Origin: Gammaproteobacteria bacterium RIFOXYD12_FULL_61_37
Lineage (GTDB): Bacteria; Pseudomonadota; Gammaproteobacteria; Chromatiales; Chromatiaceae
Assembly: GCA_001801995.1 (NCBI GenBank)
Contig: MGZB01000055.1
Span: 187,978 to 251,977, forward strand
Length of the DNA: 64,000 nt
Direction of reading: 5' to 3'
In this document: one piece after another, positions 49,475-58,529 of the stretch
Numbering within the stretch: the first letter of the stretch is position 1
Layout of the letters: every line of letters starts with the position of its first letter
Translations under genes and position numbers: made by a program
Notes under the pieces: generated by a model
Told to the model about the DNA's origin: nothing
The model's input: only the letters and a program-made list of their open reading frames with translations
Databases searched by the model: none

Positions 49475-50866
49475 TTAGCCATCTACAGCAGCTTCCCGGA
49501 CGACTGTTTTAATCTCGCTTACGCGACTTGCGATGGTTTGCGGGTTGCGTCGCGATTCCACATTGAGGCGCAACAGGGGTTCGGTATTAGAGCCTCGGAG
49601 GTTGAAACGCCAATCGGTGAATTCCAGGCTCAGGCCATCGGTGCGGTCGATAATTGGCGCTTCGTTTTCGTTGGTCCTGTAGTGGGACAGGACTTTTTCC
49701 AGGGCGCTGGTGACATCTGCCACGCGGTAGTTGATTTCACCACTACAGGGGTAGGCGGACATGCGTTCACTCACGAGCTCGCCGAGCGATTTTCCCGATT
49801 GGCTCATCAGTTCCATGACCAGTAGCCAGGGGATCATGCCACTGTCGCAGTAGGCAAAATCGCGGAAATAGTGATGGGCACTCATTTCGCCGCCATAGAT
49901 GGCGTCTTCCTTTCGCATGCGTTCCTTGATGAAGGCGTGGCCAGTCTTTGACTGGACCGGAATGCCGCCTGCCTGTTGCACCTGTTCGATGGTGTTCCAG
50001 GTCAAGCGCGGGTCGTGGATGATCTTGCCGCCGGGATGCTTGGCAAGCAGGACTTCGGCCAGCAGACCGACGAGGTAATAGCCTTCGATGAAGCGACCCT
50101 CGGCATCGAATAGGAAACAGCGGTCGAAATCGCCATCCCAGGCGATGCCGAGATCGGCCTTGTGTGTCCGCACGGCCGCGGCTGTTGCCGAGCGCATTTC
50201 CGGCAACAGGGGGTTCGGAACGCCGTTGGGGAAGTTGCCGTCGGGTTCGGCGTTTATCAGCACGAATTCGAACGGGAGCTGTTGTTGAAGCAGACGCAAT
50301 ACCAGTCCCGCCGTGCCATTGCCTGGATCGGCGACGATTCTCAGGGGTTTGAGGGTTGCGCGATCCACATAGCCGAGCAGGTGCGCGATGTAGGCCGATT
50401 TGTCCTCGTCCTTTGTTGCCTGCGTATTGGCGGCCTCTGTCAGCACCGGGGTGTTAAAGAGGTATCCCTCGGCACGATCACGTAGGCTGAATAAGCCGGT
50501 GTCCCCACTGATGGGCCGGGCGCCTTGACGCACCAGCTTCATGCCGCAGTAGCCTTTGGGGTTGTGGCTGGCGGTGATCATGATGCCGCCACCTATGCCT
50601 TGGGGCTCGCGGTGGAACGTCTGGAAATAGATTTCTTCGGTGCCGCAAAGGCCAATGTTAACGACACGCGCCCCGCCTGTGATCAATCCGGCGATGGTTG
50701 CCTCCGCCAGGACCGGGCTCTCAAGCCGAGCGTCGTAACCGACCACTACCGTGCCTGGCTGTATCTCTTCCGCATAGGCACGGCCGATAGCCCAAGCTAT
50801 GCGCTCATTCAGTTCGCCGGGGACTTGGCCCCGGATGTCGTAGGCCTTGAAACAGTTGAGGGTCAT
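49475..50866 (-). CDS. Phosphomannomutase/phosphoglucomutase
   Basis: The 463-residue alpha-D-phosphohexomutase has FKAYDIRGQVP at the N-terminus, the catalytic phosphoserine loop TASHNPKGYCG, the metal-binding loop DGDFDRC, the sugar-specificity loop GGEMSAHHYF and the phosphate-binding loop RGSNTEPLLRL. The length and the GEMSAHH signature fit the ManB/CpsG/AlgC group, which makes mannose-1-phosphate or glucose-1-phosphate for polysaccharides. It is a single gene flanked by a terminator element on one side and transposon debris on the other. Confidence 0.9.
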   Translation of the reverse strand: MTLNCFKAYDIRGQVPGELNERIAWAIGRAYAEEIQPGTVVVGYDARLESPVLAEATIAGLITGGARVVNIGLCGTEEIYFQTFHREPQGIGGGIMITASHNPKGYCGMKLVRQGARPISGDTGLFSLRDRAEGYLFNTPVLTEAANTQATKDEDKSAYIAHLLGYVDRATLKPLRIVADPGNGTAGLVLRLLQQQLPFEFVLINAEPDGNFPNGVPNPLLPEMRSATAAAVRTHKADLGIAWDGDFDRCFLFDAEGRFIEGYYLVGLLAEVLLAKHPGGKIIHDPRLTWNTIEQVQQAGGIPVQSKTGHAFIKERMRKEDAIYGGEMSAHHYFRDFAYCDSGMIPWLLVMELMSQSGKSLGELVSERMSAYPCSGEINYRVADVTSALEKVLSHYRTNENEAPIIDRTDGLSLEFTDWRFNLRGSNTEPLLRLNVESRRNPQTIASRVSEIKTVVREAAVDG

Positions 50867-50897
50867 TGGCTAATAAACCTGGAAAGAGTGGGGGGGT

Positions 50898-51030
50898 TCA
50901 AGTTTGAAGTGCAACACGACAAGATAACTGACTGATTTCCTGGTTCATGACTTCTTCCGGAGTGAGGAAGTTTAAACATTTTCTGGGCCGCGTATTCAAT
51001 GCGGTGGCGATCTGGGTCGGTTGCCGTTGA
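50898..51030 (-). pseudogene. IS30-family transposase C-terminal remnant
   Basis: The minus-strand frame ending at TGA 50898-50900 reads ALNTRPRKCLNFLTPEEV and ends CRVALQT, the characteristic C-terminus of IS30-type transposases. Nothing of the upstream catalytic domain remains. Confidence 0.65.
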
Positions 51031-51074
51031 GAAACGTCATACAGGTCCGTTCCTTTGGGCCGGTAGTGCGGATC

Positions 51075-51205
51075 GGCGGATATTGAGGCGGATATGTAAA
51101 AGGGTCAAGGCGGGCGTGATCGAGGAAGGACGCCGTGTAGCGGCCGATAAAGGTACCCCGCTATTGGCGAACATCCATTTCCACTACATCCCGAACAGCG
51201 ATTAG
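51075..51205 (+). pseudogene. Group II intron reverse transcriptase remnant
   Basis: The plus-strand frame reads VKAGVIEEGRRVAADKGTP followed by LLANIHFHYI, matching the start of the reverse transcriptase palm of group II intron maturases. The QGGVISP segment that should lie between them is deleted. It ends at TAG 51203-51205, overlapping the gph end on the other strand. Confidence 0.6.
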
Positions 51206-51882
51206 GCGTTACTCACCCGAGGCAGGGGCCTTACCGCAACCAGCCATTTAAGGATGTCGATGGGATTATCCACCAGGCCGTCCGCGCCCCAGTCGGCGGG
51301 GGCGTCCTGTTCGTCGAGATAGCCGAAGAGGGCGACCAGGGTACGGGTCCCGGCCGCCCGTCCGGCCTGGATGTCGCGCTCCGCGTCGCCCACGAAGATG
51401 GTCCGGCCGGGGTCGGCGGCAATCCGTTCGCAGGCATGCAGGATGGGCGCGGGGTGTGGTTTGCTTTGGGGCAGGGTGTCGCCGCTGACGATGCAGCCGG
51501 CGCGGGTATCGAGGCCCAGGGCGGCCATCAGGGGTTCGGTCAGACAGGCGGGCTTGTTGGTGACCACGCCCCAGGGGATGCCGCTTCGCTCCAGGGTCGA
51601 GAGCACCTCGTCCATGCCCGCGAAGAGGCGGGTTTCGCGGCAGAGGTTGTCGCGGTAATGGGCTAGGAAATAGGCCCGGAGCCCGGCAAAGCCCGGTTCT
51701 CCCGGCCCGATGCCGAAGCCGCGCCGGATCAGGGCCGCGGCCCCATGGGAGACATGGGGCCTGATGGTTTCGTAGGGAAGGGGGTCCCGCCCCTCGCGGA
51801 TCAGGATCTGGTTGAGGGTATGGGCCAGGTCGGGGGCGGTGTCGGCGAGGGTGCCGTCCAGGTCGAAGAGGACTGCGGTCAC
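51202..51882 (-). CDS. gph: HAD-family phosphoglycolate phosphatase
   Basis: The 226-residue HAD hydrolase has motif I FDLDGTLADTAPD, motif II VVTNKP and motif IV VGDAERDIQAGRAAG. The sequence and its position immediately after ubiG match the gammaproteobacterial gph (also called mupP in some species). It dephosphorylates 2-phosphoglycolate, which matters if a Calvin cycle also operates, or MurNAc-6-phosphate in the MupP sense. It starts 4 nt after the ubiG stop. Confidence 0.85.
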   Translation of the reverse strand: MTAVLFDLDGTLADTAPDLAHTLNQILIREGRDPLPYETIRPHVSHGAAALIRRGFGIGPGEPGFAGLRAYFLAHYRDNLCRETRLFAGMDEVLSTLERSGIPWGVVTNKPACLTEPLMAALGLDTRAGCIVSGDTLPQSKPHPAPILHACERIAADPGRTIFVGDAERDIQAGRAAGTRTLVALFGYLDEQDAPADWGADGLVDNPIDILKWLVAVRPLPRVSNA

Positions 51883-51886
51883 GGTA

Positions 51887-52606
51887 TCAGTCGTCTAGGG
51901 GACGGCGGCATTGGATCATGTAGTTCACACTGACATCGCGGCTGTCGAGCCGGTATTCGCGGGTCAGGGGGTTGTAGACGAGCCCGGTCATGCGCTCCAG
52001 CTCCAGCCCGGCCTGGCGCGCCCAGCGGCCCAGTTCCGCCGGGGTGATGAACTTGGCGTAGTCGTGGGTCCCCTTGGGCAGCAGGCGCAGCAGGTATTCG
52101 GCGCCGACGATGGCGAAGAGATAGGCCTTGGGGTTGCGGTTGAGGGTGGAGAAGAAAACCGTACCGCCGGGTTTGACCAGTTGCCGGCAGGCCGTCACCA
52201 CGGAGCCGGGATCGGGCACATGCTCCAACATCTCCATGCAGGTGACTGCATCGAAGTGGCCGGGCATCTCCTGGGCCAGGCGTTCCACGGGAATTCGCTG
52301 ATAGCGTATCGCCAGCCCCGACTCCAGCAGATGCAGACGCGCCACCGCCAGGGGGCCTTCGCCCATGTCGATGCCGGTCACTTCGGCGCCGTCGGCCGCC
52401 AGGCTTTCGGTCAGAATGCCGCCGCCGCAACCCACGTCCAGGACCTTCTTTCCCCTCAGTCCGCCGCATCCCTCGGCGATCCAGCGGTGCCGCAGGGGAT
52501 TGATCTCGTGCAGGGGCTTGAACTCACTGCCGGGGTCCCACCAGCGGGAGGCCAGCTCCTCGAACTTATTGATTTCGTTGGGATCGACGTTGATCTGTTC
52601 GGTCAT
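51887..52606 (-). CDS. ubiG: Ubiquinone biosynthesis O-methyltransferase UbiG
   Basis: The 239-residue protein has the UbiG N-terminus ([19 protein letters not shown]), the SAM-binding motif [16 protein letters not shown] and the family signatures ITPAELGRW and VSVNYM. It carries out the two O-methylations in ubiquinone synthesis. It forms a two-gene unit with gph. Confidence 0.95.
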   Translation of the reverse strand: MTEQINVDPNEINKFEELASRWWDPGSEFKPLHEINPLRHRWIAEGCGGLRGKKVLDVGCGGGILTESLAADGAEVTGIDMGEGPLAVARLHLLESGLAIRYQRIPVERLAQEMPGHFDAVTCMEMLEHVPDPGSVVTACRQLVKPGGTVFFSTLNRNPKAYLFAIVGAEYLLRLLPKGTHDYAKFITPAELGRWARQAGLELERMTGLVYNPLTREYRLDSRDVSVNYMIQCRRPLDD

Positions 52607-52694
52607 GGGGTTCCGGCTCTTGCGCGATAGCGCCCTGCGAATTTAACGGTGCCTTCGAACACCTACTTTGGTTAGTCCGAGATATTTGGTAAAT

Positions 52695-52769
52695 GGCGCC
52701 CCCGAGACGATTCGAACGTCCGACCTACCCCTTAGGAGGGGGTTGCTCTATCCCCTGAGCTACGGGGGC
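52695..52769 (-). tRNA. tRNA-Arg (anticodon CCT)
   Basis: The minus strand folds into a full cloverleaf: acceptor GCCCCCG/CGGGGGC, D-arm GCTC-AGGGGATA-GAGC, anticodon arm ACCCC-CTCCTAA-GGGGT with anticodon CCT (reads AGG), T-arm with TTCGAAT, and an encoded 3' CCA. Confidence 0.95.
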
Positions 52770-52914
52770 GTGGGGCGCCATTCTACCATCCGGGCGGGTT
52801 CCTACAATGTGCCGGACGAATTTTGGCGGCCGGGAGGCTGCGAGTCATCGTTGTAACACGCGAAGGCAGGAAGTTTGCTAGCCTCTGAAGAGTGCGATTC
52901 CACCGGGTTCTTCG

Positions 52915-54435
52915 ATGCCTTTTCACCTGATTTCCATGACTCCCGATGATCTTATCCGGACCTTGGCCGAACGATGGGCTGTCCAGGAGGTGCCCGGCCG
53001 GAAGGTCGAGGGGGTCTATTTCGATACCTTCGATTGGCGGCTCTATCGCGAAGGCTTGGCGCTTTTTGTTGGCAGGGAGGGTGGCGAGCAGGTCTGGTCT
53101 CTGATGGAACGGCAGTCGGGACGCATCCTGGCCGTCTGCCGAAACGATGGGGAGCCGGGGATGGCTTCGTCGCTTCCCGAACCCATGGGGTCGCGGTTGG
53201 GGCCGCTGATGGAGATGCGGCGGTTGTTGCCCCAGGTGCCCGTTGCCGGTGATTTGCGCCTTTTCAGCTTGCTGAATGAAGACGGAAAAACGGTGCTTCG
53301 TCTTGAATGCCAGGAAAGCCCGGCGAATCTCCCGCCGCTGGTGAGAATTTTGCCCCTTCGCGGATATGAAGACGAGGCACTGGCCCTGGAGCAGAGGCTC
53401 AGGGAAGAGGGCGCGCGGGAAGTTTGTCCGCTGGACGAGGCCCTTGCCGCCCTCGGCAGGCGGGGCGGCGATTACAGCTCCAAGCTCAATTTCGCGCTGC
53501 AACCCCATGAACGGGCCGATCTTGCCGCCAAACATATCCTTCTGCATCTGCTGGGAACCATCGAGGCAAACGTCGAGGGGGTCTGCAATGATACGGATTC
53601 GGAGTTTCTGCATGATCTTCGGGTCGCGGTGCGCCGGACCCGTTCGGCCCTGACGCAGATGAAGGCGGTATTCGAGGCCGGTGCCGTCGAGCGCTACAAG
53701 GCCGAGTTCGCCTGGCTGGGCCAGGTTACGGGTCCCGCCCGCGATTGGGATGTCTTTCTGCTCAAGTTCGAGGACTATTCAGCAAATCTGCCCAGCGGCT
53801 TCCGGGAAGCCCTGGCTCCTTTCCATCGCTACCTGGAACAGCATCAGGCCAGCGATTACCGGCTCCTGGCGGATCATCTCCGGTCCGGGCGTTTCCGGTC
53901 GCTGTTGCAGGAATGGCGCGGCTTTCTCGAATCGCAGCCATCGGCCGCCACCACACCGGCTAATGCCGGGCTCAGCGTCAAAGAGGTGGCCAGCGCCCGC
54001 ATCCATAAAATGTATCGGCGTGTCATGAGGGAGGGCAGGGCGATCGGCGACGAATCCCCGGCCGCCGAGTTGCATGAACTGCGCAAGAGCTGCAAGAAAC
54101 TCCGTTACCTGATGGAGTTCTTCCAAAGCCTCTATCCGGCTGGGCGGATCGGCGGTCTCATCAAGGCCCTCAAGACCCTGCTCGACAAACTCGGTGACCA
54201 TCAGGATCTCCAGGTACAGGCCGGGAAGCTGGAAGCCATGGCGGGCGAGATGCGCAGGTCGCGTGCCGGAACCCAGACCCTGCTGGCCATGGGTATGCTG
54301 ATCGGCGAGCTGTCGCAGCGGCAACGGGCGGAGCGGGTGCATTTTTCCGCCGCGTTCGCTCAATTCAGTCAGGAACGGAACCGCGAACTGTTCAGGGAAC
54401 TGTTCCGGAGCAACAAAGAGGAAGTCTCGGGATGA
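52915..54435 (+). CDS. CHAD-domain protein with CYTH-like N-terminus
   Basis: The 506-residue protein has an N-terminal part (to about residue 190) that resembles a degenerate CYTH/triphosphate-tunnel domain (VEGVYFDTFDWRLYREGLAL). A CHAD domain of two four-helix repeats follows, each with the conserved basic motif (LHDLRVAVRRTRSAL and LHELRKSCKKLRYLMEFF). CHAD domains bind polyphosphate through these histidine, arginine and lysine residues and are found on polyphosphate granules. The stop overlaps the ParA-like gene by ATGA. No good ribosome-binding site precedes ATG 52915, and the ATG 21 nt later is an alternative start. Confidence 0.85.
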   Translation: MPFHLISMTPDDLIRTLAERWAVQEVPGRKVEGVYFDTFDWRLYREGLALFVGREGGEQVWSLMERQSGRILAVCRNDGEPGMASSLPEPMGSRLGPLMEMRRLLPQVPVAGDLRLFSLLNEDGKTVLRLECQESPANLPPLVRILPLRGYEDEALALEQRLREEGAREVCPLDEALAALGRRGGDYSSKLNFALQPHERADLAAKHILLHLLGTIEANVEGVCNDTDSEFLHDLRVAVRRTRSALTQMKAVFEAGAVERYKAEFAWLGQVTGPARDWDVFLLKFEDYSANLPSGFREALAPFHRYLEQHQASDYRLLADHLRSGRFRSLLQEWRGFLESQPSAATTPANAGLSVKEVASARIHKMYRRVMREGRAIGDESPAAELHELRKSCKKLRYLMEFFQSLYPAGRIGGLIKALKTLLDKLGDHQDLQVQAGKLEAMAGEMRRSRAGTQTLLAMGMLIGELSQRQRAERVHFSAAFAQFSQERNRELFRELFRSNKEEVSG

Positions 54436-55175
54436 CGATCATCGGTGTCTACAACATCAAGGGCGGCGTCGGCAAGACCGCCACCGCAGTCAACCTGAGT
54501 TACCTCTCGGCCAAGGCCGGCCTGCGGACACTGCTCTGGGACCTGGACCCCCAGGGGGCCTCGACCTTCTACTTCCGCGTCAAGCCCAAGATCAAAGGGC
54601 CGAAGAAGCTGGCGCGGGGCGAACGCGACGCCGGCGAGGCCATCAAGGCAACCGATTACGAGGGGCTGGACCTGTTGCCGGCGGACTTCTCCTTCCGCAA
54701 TCTCGATCTGCTGCTGGAGGACCAGAAGAAACCGGCAGGGCGCCTGCGCAAGCTGATCAAACCCCTGGAGGACGAATACGACCGCATCTATCTGGACTGC
54801 CCGCCCAGCATTTCCCTGGTCTCCGAGAACGTCTTTCTGGCCTCCAGCGCACTGGTGGTGCCGATCATTCCCACCACGCTCTCCCTGCGGACCCTGGGTC
54901 AGATTACGGAATTTCTCGCCGGCCGTGAATTGGGCGAGATGCCCGTCTGGCCGCTGCTCTCCATGGCGGATCGGCGCAAGCGCATGCACATGGCGGTGCT
55001 GGAGCACCCCCCGGCCAATGCCTTCGAGACGGTCATCCCCTATGCCAGCGATGTGGAGCGGATGGGCGAGTACCTTCAGCCGGTGGCGGAGTTCTCTGCT
55101 GCCGGTCCTGCCGCACAGGCCTATCAGGCGTTGTGGCAAGAGTTGGAGCACCGCTTGGCCCTGGCCATTACTTGA
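54432..55175 (+). CDS. ParA-family partition-type ATPase
   Basis: The 247-residue ATPase has the deviant Walker A YNIKGGVGKTATAVNLSYL at the N-terminus, switch I LLWDLDPQGAST and Walker B-type YLDCPPSIS. It is an orphan: there is no ParB or plasmid partition gene nearby. It is translationally coupled (ATGA) to the CHAD protein. ParA-like proteins of this kind position cargo such as carboxysomes or chemotaxis arrays on the nucleoid. Positioning polyphosphate granules here is an inference. Confidence 0.85.
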   Translation: MTIIGVYNIKGGVGKTATAVNLSYLSAKAGLRTLLWDLDPQGASTFYFRVKPKIKGPKKLARGERDAGEAIKATDYEGLDLLPADFSFRNLDLLLEDQKKPAGRLRKLIKPLEDEYDRIYLDCPPSISLVSENVFLASSALVVPIIPTTLSLRTLGQITEFLAGRELGEMPVWPLLSMADRRKRMHMAVLEHPPANAFETVIPYASDVERMGEYLQPVAEFSAAGPAAQAYQALWQELEHRLALAIT

Positions 55176-55250
55176 CTATTTTGATTGGTCTACTAATCTT
55201 ATTCTAATAGGAGATGAAGAAGGACTCTTATCGATAAGCGGAGGCGCCAG

Positions 55251-55421
55251 ATGAATAGTCCAGAGACGACAGAAGCCTTGTTGGCCTGTGAGGTTTGCAT
55301 GAAGGAGGTCCCTCGCTCGGAGGATGTCTCTGACGAGGGGCGCGACTACGTGCTTCACTTTTTCGGTGTCGATTGTTACGACCAGTGGAAGAAGGTGGGT
55401 CCGGAGCCCAGGGAGGAGTAA
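55251..55421 (+). CDS. Small DUF3330-like protein
   Basis: A 56-residue protein starting at ATG 55251 with GGAGG 8 nt upstream. It has CEVCMKEVPRSE and, later, HFFGVDCYDQW, a small cysteine-containing motif resembling the DUF3330 proteins seen next to mercury-type transposons. A strong terminator follows at 55443, so it may be expressed with the ParA-like gene. The function is unknown. Confidence 0.7.
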   Translation: MNSPETTEALLACEVCMKEVPRSEDVSDEGRDYVLHFFGVDCYDQWKKVGPEPREE

Positions 55422-55442
55422 CCAAGGGCGCAACTCATCACG

Positions 55443-55465
55443 AACGGGGCTTCGGCCCCGTTTTT
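55443..55465 (+). terminator. Rho-independent terminator
   Basis: AACGGGGC-TTCG-GCCCCGTT, an 8-bp stem with a UUCG tetraloop, followed by TTT. It ends the CHAD-ParA-DUF3330 unit. Confidence 0.9.
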
Positions 55466-55553
55466 ATTGGAGAATCCTTGATGGGGTACTACCTTAAAAG
55501 GAGGGTTGGAGGCTTTCCCAGCCTGAACCGGGCGGGTAGTCGAGGCGGATTCG

Positions 55554-57446
55554 ATGGCAATAGCAGCAGTTCCGGTGGACCAGCGGGTGATCGATATCGA
55601 TTCGCGCCGCTTTGCCTCGGTGGAAAAGGCCCTGGTCGAGCTGATTACCAACTGCGACGACAGCTATTCCCGTTTGGAAGCCAACGGGGCGGAGGTGACG
55701 GGCGCCATTCGCGTCAAATACGAGCGGCATCAGGCCGGTGCCTTGCTGGTGGTCACCGATCAGGCGGAAGGGATGTCCTTCGAGCGGGTCTGCGCCATCC
55801 TGGCCTACGGCGGCGCGCATAGCCCCCTTTCCCGTGGCGAGGCCGGGGGGCGGGGCTATTTCGGGCGCGGGCTGAAACAGGCGATCTTCGGCCTGGGACA
55901 TGGCTGGATCGAAACGATCCATGCCGGACGCTACTCCCGCATCGATTTGTTCCGGAGCGAGAGCGGCAGTTATCTCTATGAGGACGGGGGCGGCAGTCGC
56001 CCGGCGGAGACGGTCGATTACGCCCGGCTGGGCGTGCCAGGCAACGGCACTCAGGTGACCATCGTCATCGAAAACCCCCATGTGAACATCTCCCAGTACC
56101 GCTCCGTCGTGCAGGCGGTGACCGACAATATCTATCTGCGTGAGGTGTTGCGGCGGCGGCACCTGGATATGCTCCACATCCAACAGGGGAAGGAAACGGA
56201 GCGCCGGGGACCCCTGCGCTACGAGGAACCCCCGTCGCTGCTGCTGCTGGGACCCGGCCAGGGCGGGAGCTTCGTCTATCAGGGGGAAGAATTTCCCTTC
56301 GGCCTGACCCTGAAACGCGCCCAGGAGGCGGAACTGACTCTCAAGGGCGACGAGCGTACCAACGGTCTGGTCGTCATCTCCGGCACGGCGGTGCTGGACT
56401 GCCAGTTGTTCGAATACGAGAACCAGGTAGGAACGGAATACCTGTTCGGCACAATCAACTGCCCCGCCCTGGCGGAAAAGCTGGGGCAAGGCATGGCCAT
56501 CATCAGTGACGAGCGGGAGGGGCTGAATCGCAAGGACACTTTTGTAGAGGCCTTTTCCCACGCCGTCAGCCGGATGATCGAGCCCTATGTGCAGGCCGAG
56601 CAGGAAAAGCTGAAACACCTGGAACGGGCGACCACCTCCGGCCGCACCGGGCATATGATCGAGCACCTGCTGCTGTTCATGAGCCAGGCGGCGGTTCGCG
56701 ACCTGGGCATACGGGTCCCGCCGGCCCCAGCGTCGCTCGATTCCCTGGGTGAACCGGAGCGCCCGGCCCCCATGCGTTTTACCACCCCCTTCTACTACCG
56801 CCGCTGCGACAGCCTCTTTCAGGTCGCCCTGCTGCTCGATCTGAACCAGTTCTTCGGCGACGAGGTGCTGACCATCAACTACGAACTTTCCCCCACCCTG
56901 TTGATCGATTCCATGCCCGAATCGATACCGGTCAGTTCACTCGGCGGGTCGGGGCGAATCGAATGGACAGTCCTGGGCGGCACGGCGGGGGACCACGGCA
57001 AGATCAGCGTCCGGGCCGGAAACTATTGGGCCTGGTGCGAAATCGCCATGGCCAAGGACGCCTCCCGGCACACCAAGGGCTACGCCAGCCCCCTATCCAA
57101 GCCCCGGCAGCCGAGGGATCACGGGGTTGACATGTTCGTTGGGTACGAGTTCCGCAACCTGCACAACGAGCTGGAACGTGCCGTCTACAGCCCGGCGGAG
57201 CGAAAGATCATCATCAACACCGGCGCCCCCACCGTGCAGCTCTACGTGGACGGGCGCGGCCACTTCCGCGACTCCGCGCGCCTGCTGCTGGCCGAACTGT
57301 TCATGGATGTCATATCCGACGAACTGGCGCGGATCACCGTGGACCGGTCCAGCGCCAAGGGCAACGCACGCGCCTATCACAACGCCAAGCAAGACATCAT
57401 TTGCCGCTACGGCAGCGAGATTCATTTGTCATTTTTGGGTGGGTGA
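55554..57446 (+). CDS. Orphan GHKL (Hsp90/MORC-like) ATPase
   Basis: The 630-residue protein has the Bergerat ATP-binding fold at its N-terminus: EKALVELITNCDDSYSRLE (N-box with Asn), VVTDQAEGMSF (G1 box) and GGRGYFGRGLKQAIFGLGHG (lid and G2). The remainder (about 200-630) shows no domain I recognise, although NPHVNISQYRS, FGTINCPALAEKL and the C-terminal ITVDRSSAKGNARAYHNAKQ look well-formed. It is not MutL, topoisomerase VI or a histidine kinase, as the expected downstream domains are missing. Similar standalone ATPases occur in some defence islands. It stands alone between a terminator and the integron. Confidence 0.7.
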   Translation: MAIAAVPVDQRVIDIDSRRFASVEKALVELITNCDDSYSRLEANGAEVTGAIRVKYERHQAGALLVVTDQAEGMSFERVCAILAYGGAHSPLSRGEAGGRGYFGRGLKQAIFGLGHGWIETIHAGRYSRIDLFRSESGSYLYEDGGGSRPAETVDYARLGVPGNGTQVTIVIENPHVNISQYRSVVQAVTDNIYLREVLRRRHLDMLHIQQGKETERRGPLRYEEPPSLLLLGPGQGGSFVYQGEEFPFGLTLKRAQEAELTLKGDERTNGLVVISGTAVLDCQLFEYENQVGTEYLFGTINCPALAEKLGQGMAIISDEREGLNRKDTFVEAFSHAVSRMIEPYVQAEQEKLKHLERATTSGRTGHMIEHLLLFMSQAAVRDLGIRVPPAPASLDSLGEPERPAPMRFTTPFYYRRCDSLFQVALLLDLNQFFGDEVLTINYELSPTLLIDSMPESIPVSSLGGSGRIEWTVLGGTAGDHGKISVRAGNYWAWCEIAMAKDASRHTKGYASPLSKPRQPRDHGVDMFVGYEFRNLHNELERAVYSPAERKIIINTGAPTVQLYVDGRGHFRDSARLLLAELFMDVISDELARITVDRSSAKGNARAYHNAKQDIICRYGSEIHLSFLGG

Positions 57447-57506
57447 GGGATCTTGTGGGATGTCGGTGAGCGGTAGCCTGCGTCCGCGATTGATGCGGTT
57501 CGTGCC

Positions 57507-57590
57507 TCATTGCATCCTCCAGGCTTTGTACCCGATAGAACAAAGAAATAGGCCAATGCCCGACCACAGGCCGAACGCAAAAAATCGCAG
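57507..57590 (-). pseudogene. C-terminal fragment of a small membrane protein (cassette remnant)
   Basis: On the minus strand, directly after palindrome copy 1, an open frame reads FAFGLWSGIGLFLCSIGYKA and ends at TGA 57507-57509. It is a hydrophobic C-terminal tail whose N-terminus has been replaced by the palindrome. Confidence 0.4.
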
Positions 57591-57654
57591 AATTACGGTG
57601 ACACTTTACTAAATACACTCGATAAAGTGTATTTAGTAAAGTGTCACCGTAATT
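57591..57654. repeat. 64-bp palindromic element, copy 1
   Basis: 29-nt arms starting AATTACGGTGACACTTTACT and ending in its exact inverse, with the loop CGATAA. Two further copies lie at 59211 and 60107. The element ends a few bases from the DUF2971 stop codon and abuts the membrane-protein fragment. Confidence 0.9.
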
Positions 57655-57671
57655 ACCGTAATTTAGGTCTT

Positions 57672-58451
57672 TTAGACGTAGCCACAGTCATACCTTTCAA
57701 CCATGCACATGCCGATGTTGATGGCTGCCAACGCGGTGCGGTTAAGCTCGTTGCATTTGGGGCCAAGCCATATCTCTGGAATTACCACGGCCATGCTCGA
57801 AATCGCTTCGTTGTCTTCCCAGAAATTTGCCTCGGTATATGGAATCAAGAGTTGGTTAGAAAGGCGCATCTTCACAGTGCCATGATCAACTGACTGGACT
57901 GCACGTACTTCCTGTTCCTCGACGAACGCCGGGTTCTTTAGGGCTATGATGTCTTTGACTATGGCCGAGAAATTTTCTTTGTGCTGATTGATCCATTCCA
58001 TGAAGCTGTTTTCGGCAGGGTTGTCGAGTCTCGCTTGATGTACTGAGTCAGCAAATGAAGCGTATTTTGTAGCAAGTTCCTGTGCGTAGGTTTCATGATT
58101 CTCATACTGACAATCCACGAGATCAATTTTTGCGAACTTCAAAAAGAGATCATCAAACCCAATGGCAACGCCGGTTCCGTCAGCCGCATACGCTCGCCAT
58201 TGACTGAGAATTTTTGGGGATTTCGACATGCTGAGCACACAATGATGGGTATTCATACCGTGCCAAAGAAAGGCTCTTTCGAATGATTCCCGTTTCTCTA
58301 CTGCCAGATGCGCCAGGAGCGCTGATAAGCCTTGCTTCAATTCTTGCTTGTCATTCAGGAAGCGATAGTCGGTAAGCCAAACCCTACGGGACGTAATGAT
58401 GCCGAGACATCCGGCTATAGTGGTGTAGTGATAGTAAATGGGACGGCTCAT
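57672..58451 (-). CDS. DUF2971 family protein (integron cassette)
   Basis: The 259-residue product begins IYYHYTTIAGCLGIITSRRV with WLTDYRFLNDKQELKQG, the N-terminal signature of DUF2971, and has LSQWRAYAADGTGVAIGF and an EEQEVRAVQ segment further on. DUF2971 proteins are frequent in integron cassettes and mobile islands, with unknown activity. It is the leader-distal cassette here, preceded by a good attC at 58464-58529. Its own 3' attC is replaced by palindrome copy 1; only an ACCTAAA, perhaps a degenerate R'' core, remains after the stop. Confidence 0.75.
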   Translation of the reverse strand: MSRPIYYHYTTIAGCLGIITSRRVWLTDYRFLNDKQELKQGLSALLAHLAVEKRESFERAFLWHGMNTHHCVLSMSKSPKILSQWRAYAADGTGVAIGFDDLFLKFAKIDLVDCQYENHETYAQELATKYASFADSVHQARLDNPAENSFMEWINQHKENFSAIVKDIIALKNPAFVEEQEVRAVQSVDHGTVKMRLSNQLLIPYTEANFWEDNEAISSMAVVIPEIWLGPKCNELNRTALAAINIGMCMVERYDCGYV

Positions 58452-58463
58452 AGAGGTACGATG

Positions 58464-58529
58464 ACCTAACGTGGAGTTGAGCGGCCTGCGCGGCTTTTCG
58501 CGCAGGTCCGCTCGAACGCAGGGTTATGC
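58464..58529 (-). other. attC recombination site
   Basis: The core sites ACCTAAC and GTTATGC bracket a 66-bp imperfect palindrome with the stem GCGGCCTGCGCG-GCTTTT-CGCGCAGGTCCGC. The stop codon of the 58524-59108 gene lies inside the core. The inner 30 bp match the attC at 59841-59920 almost exactly. Confidence 0.85.
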
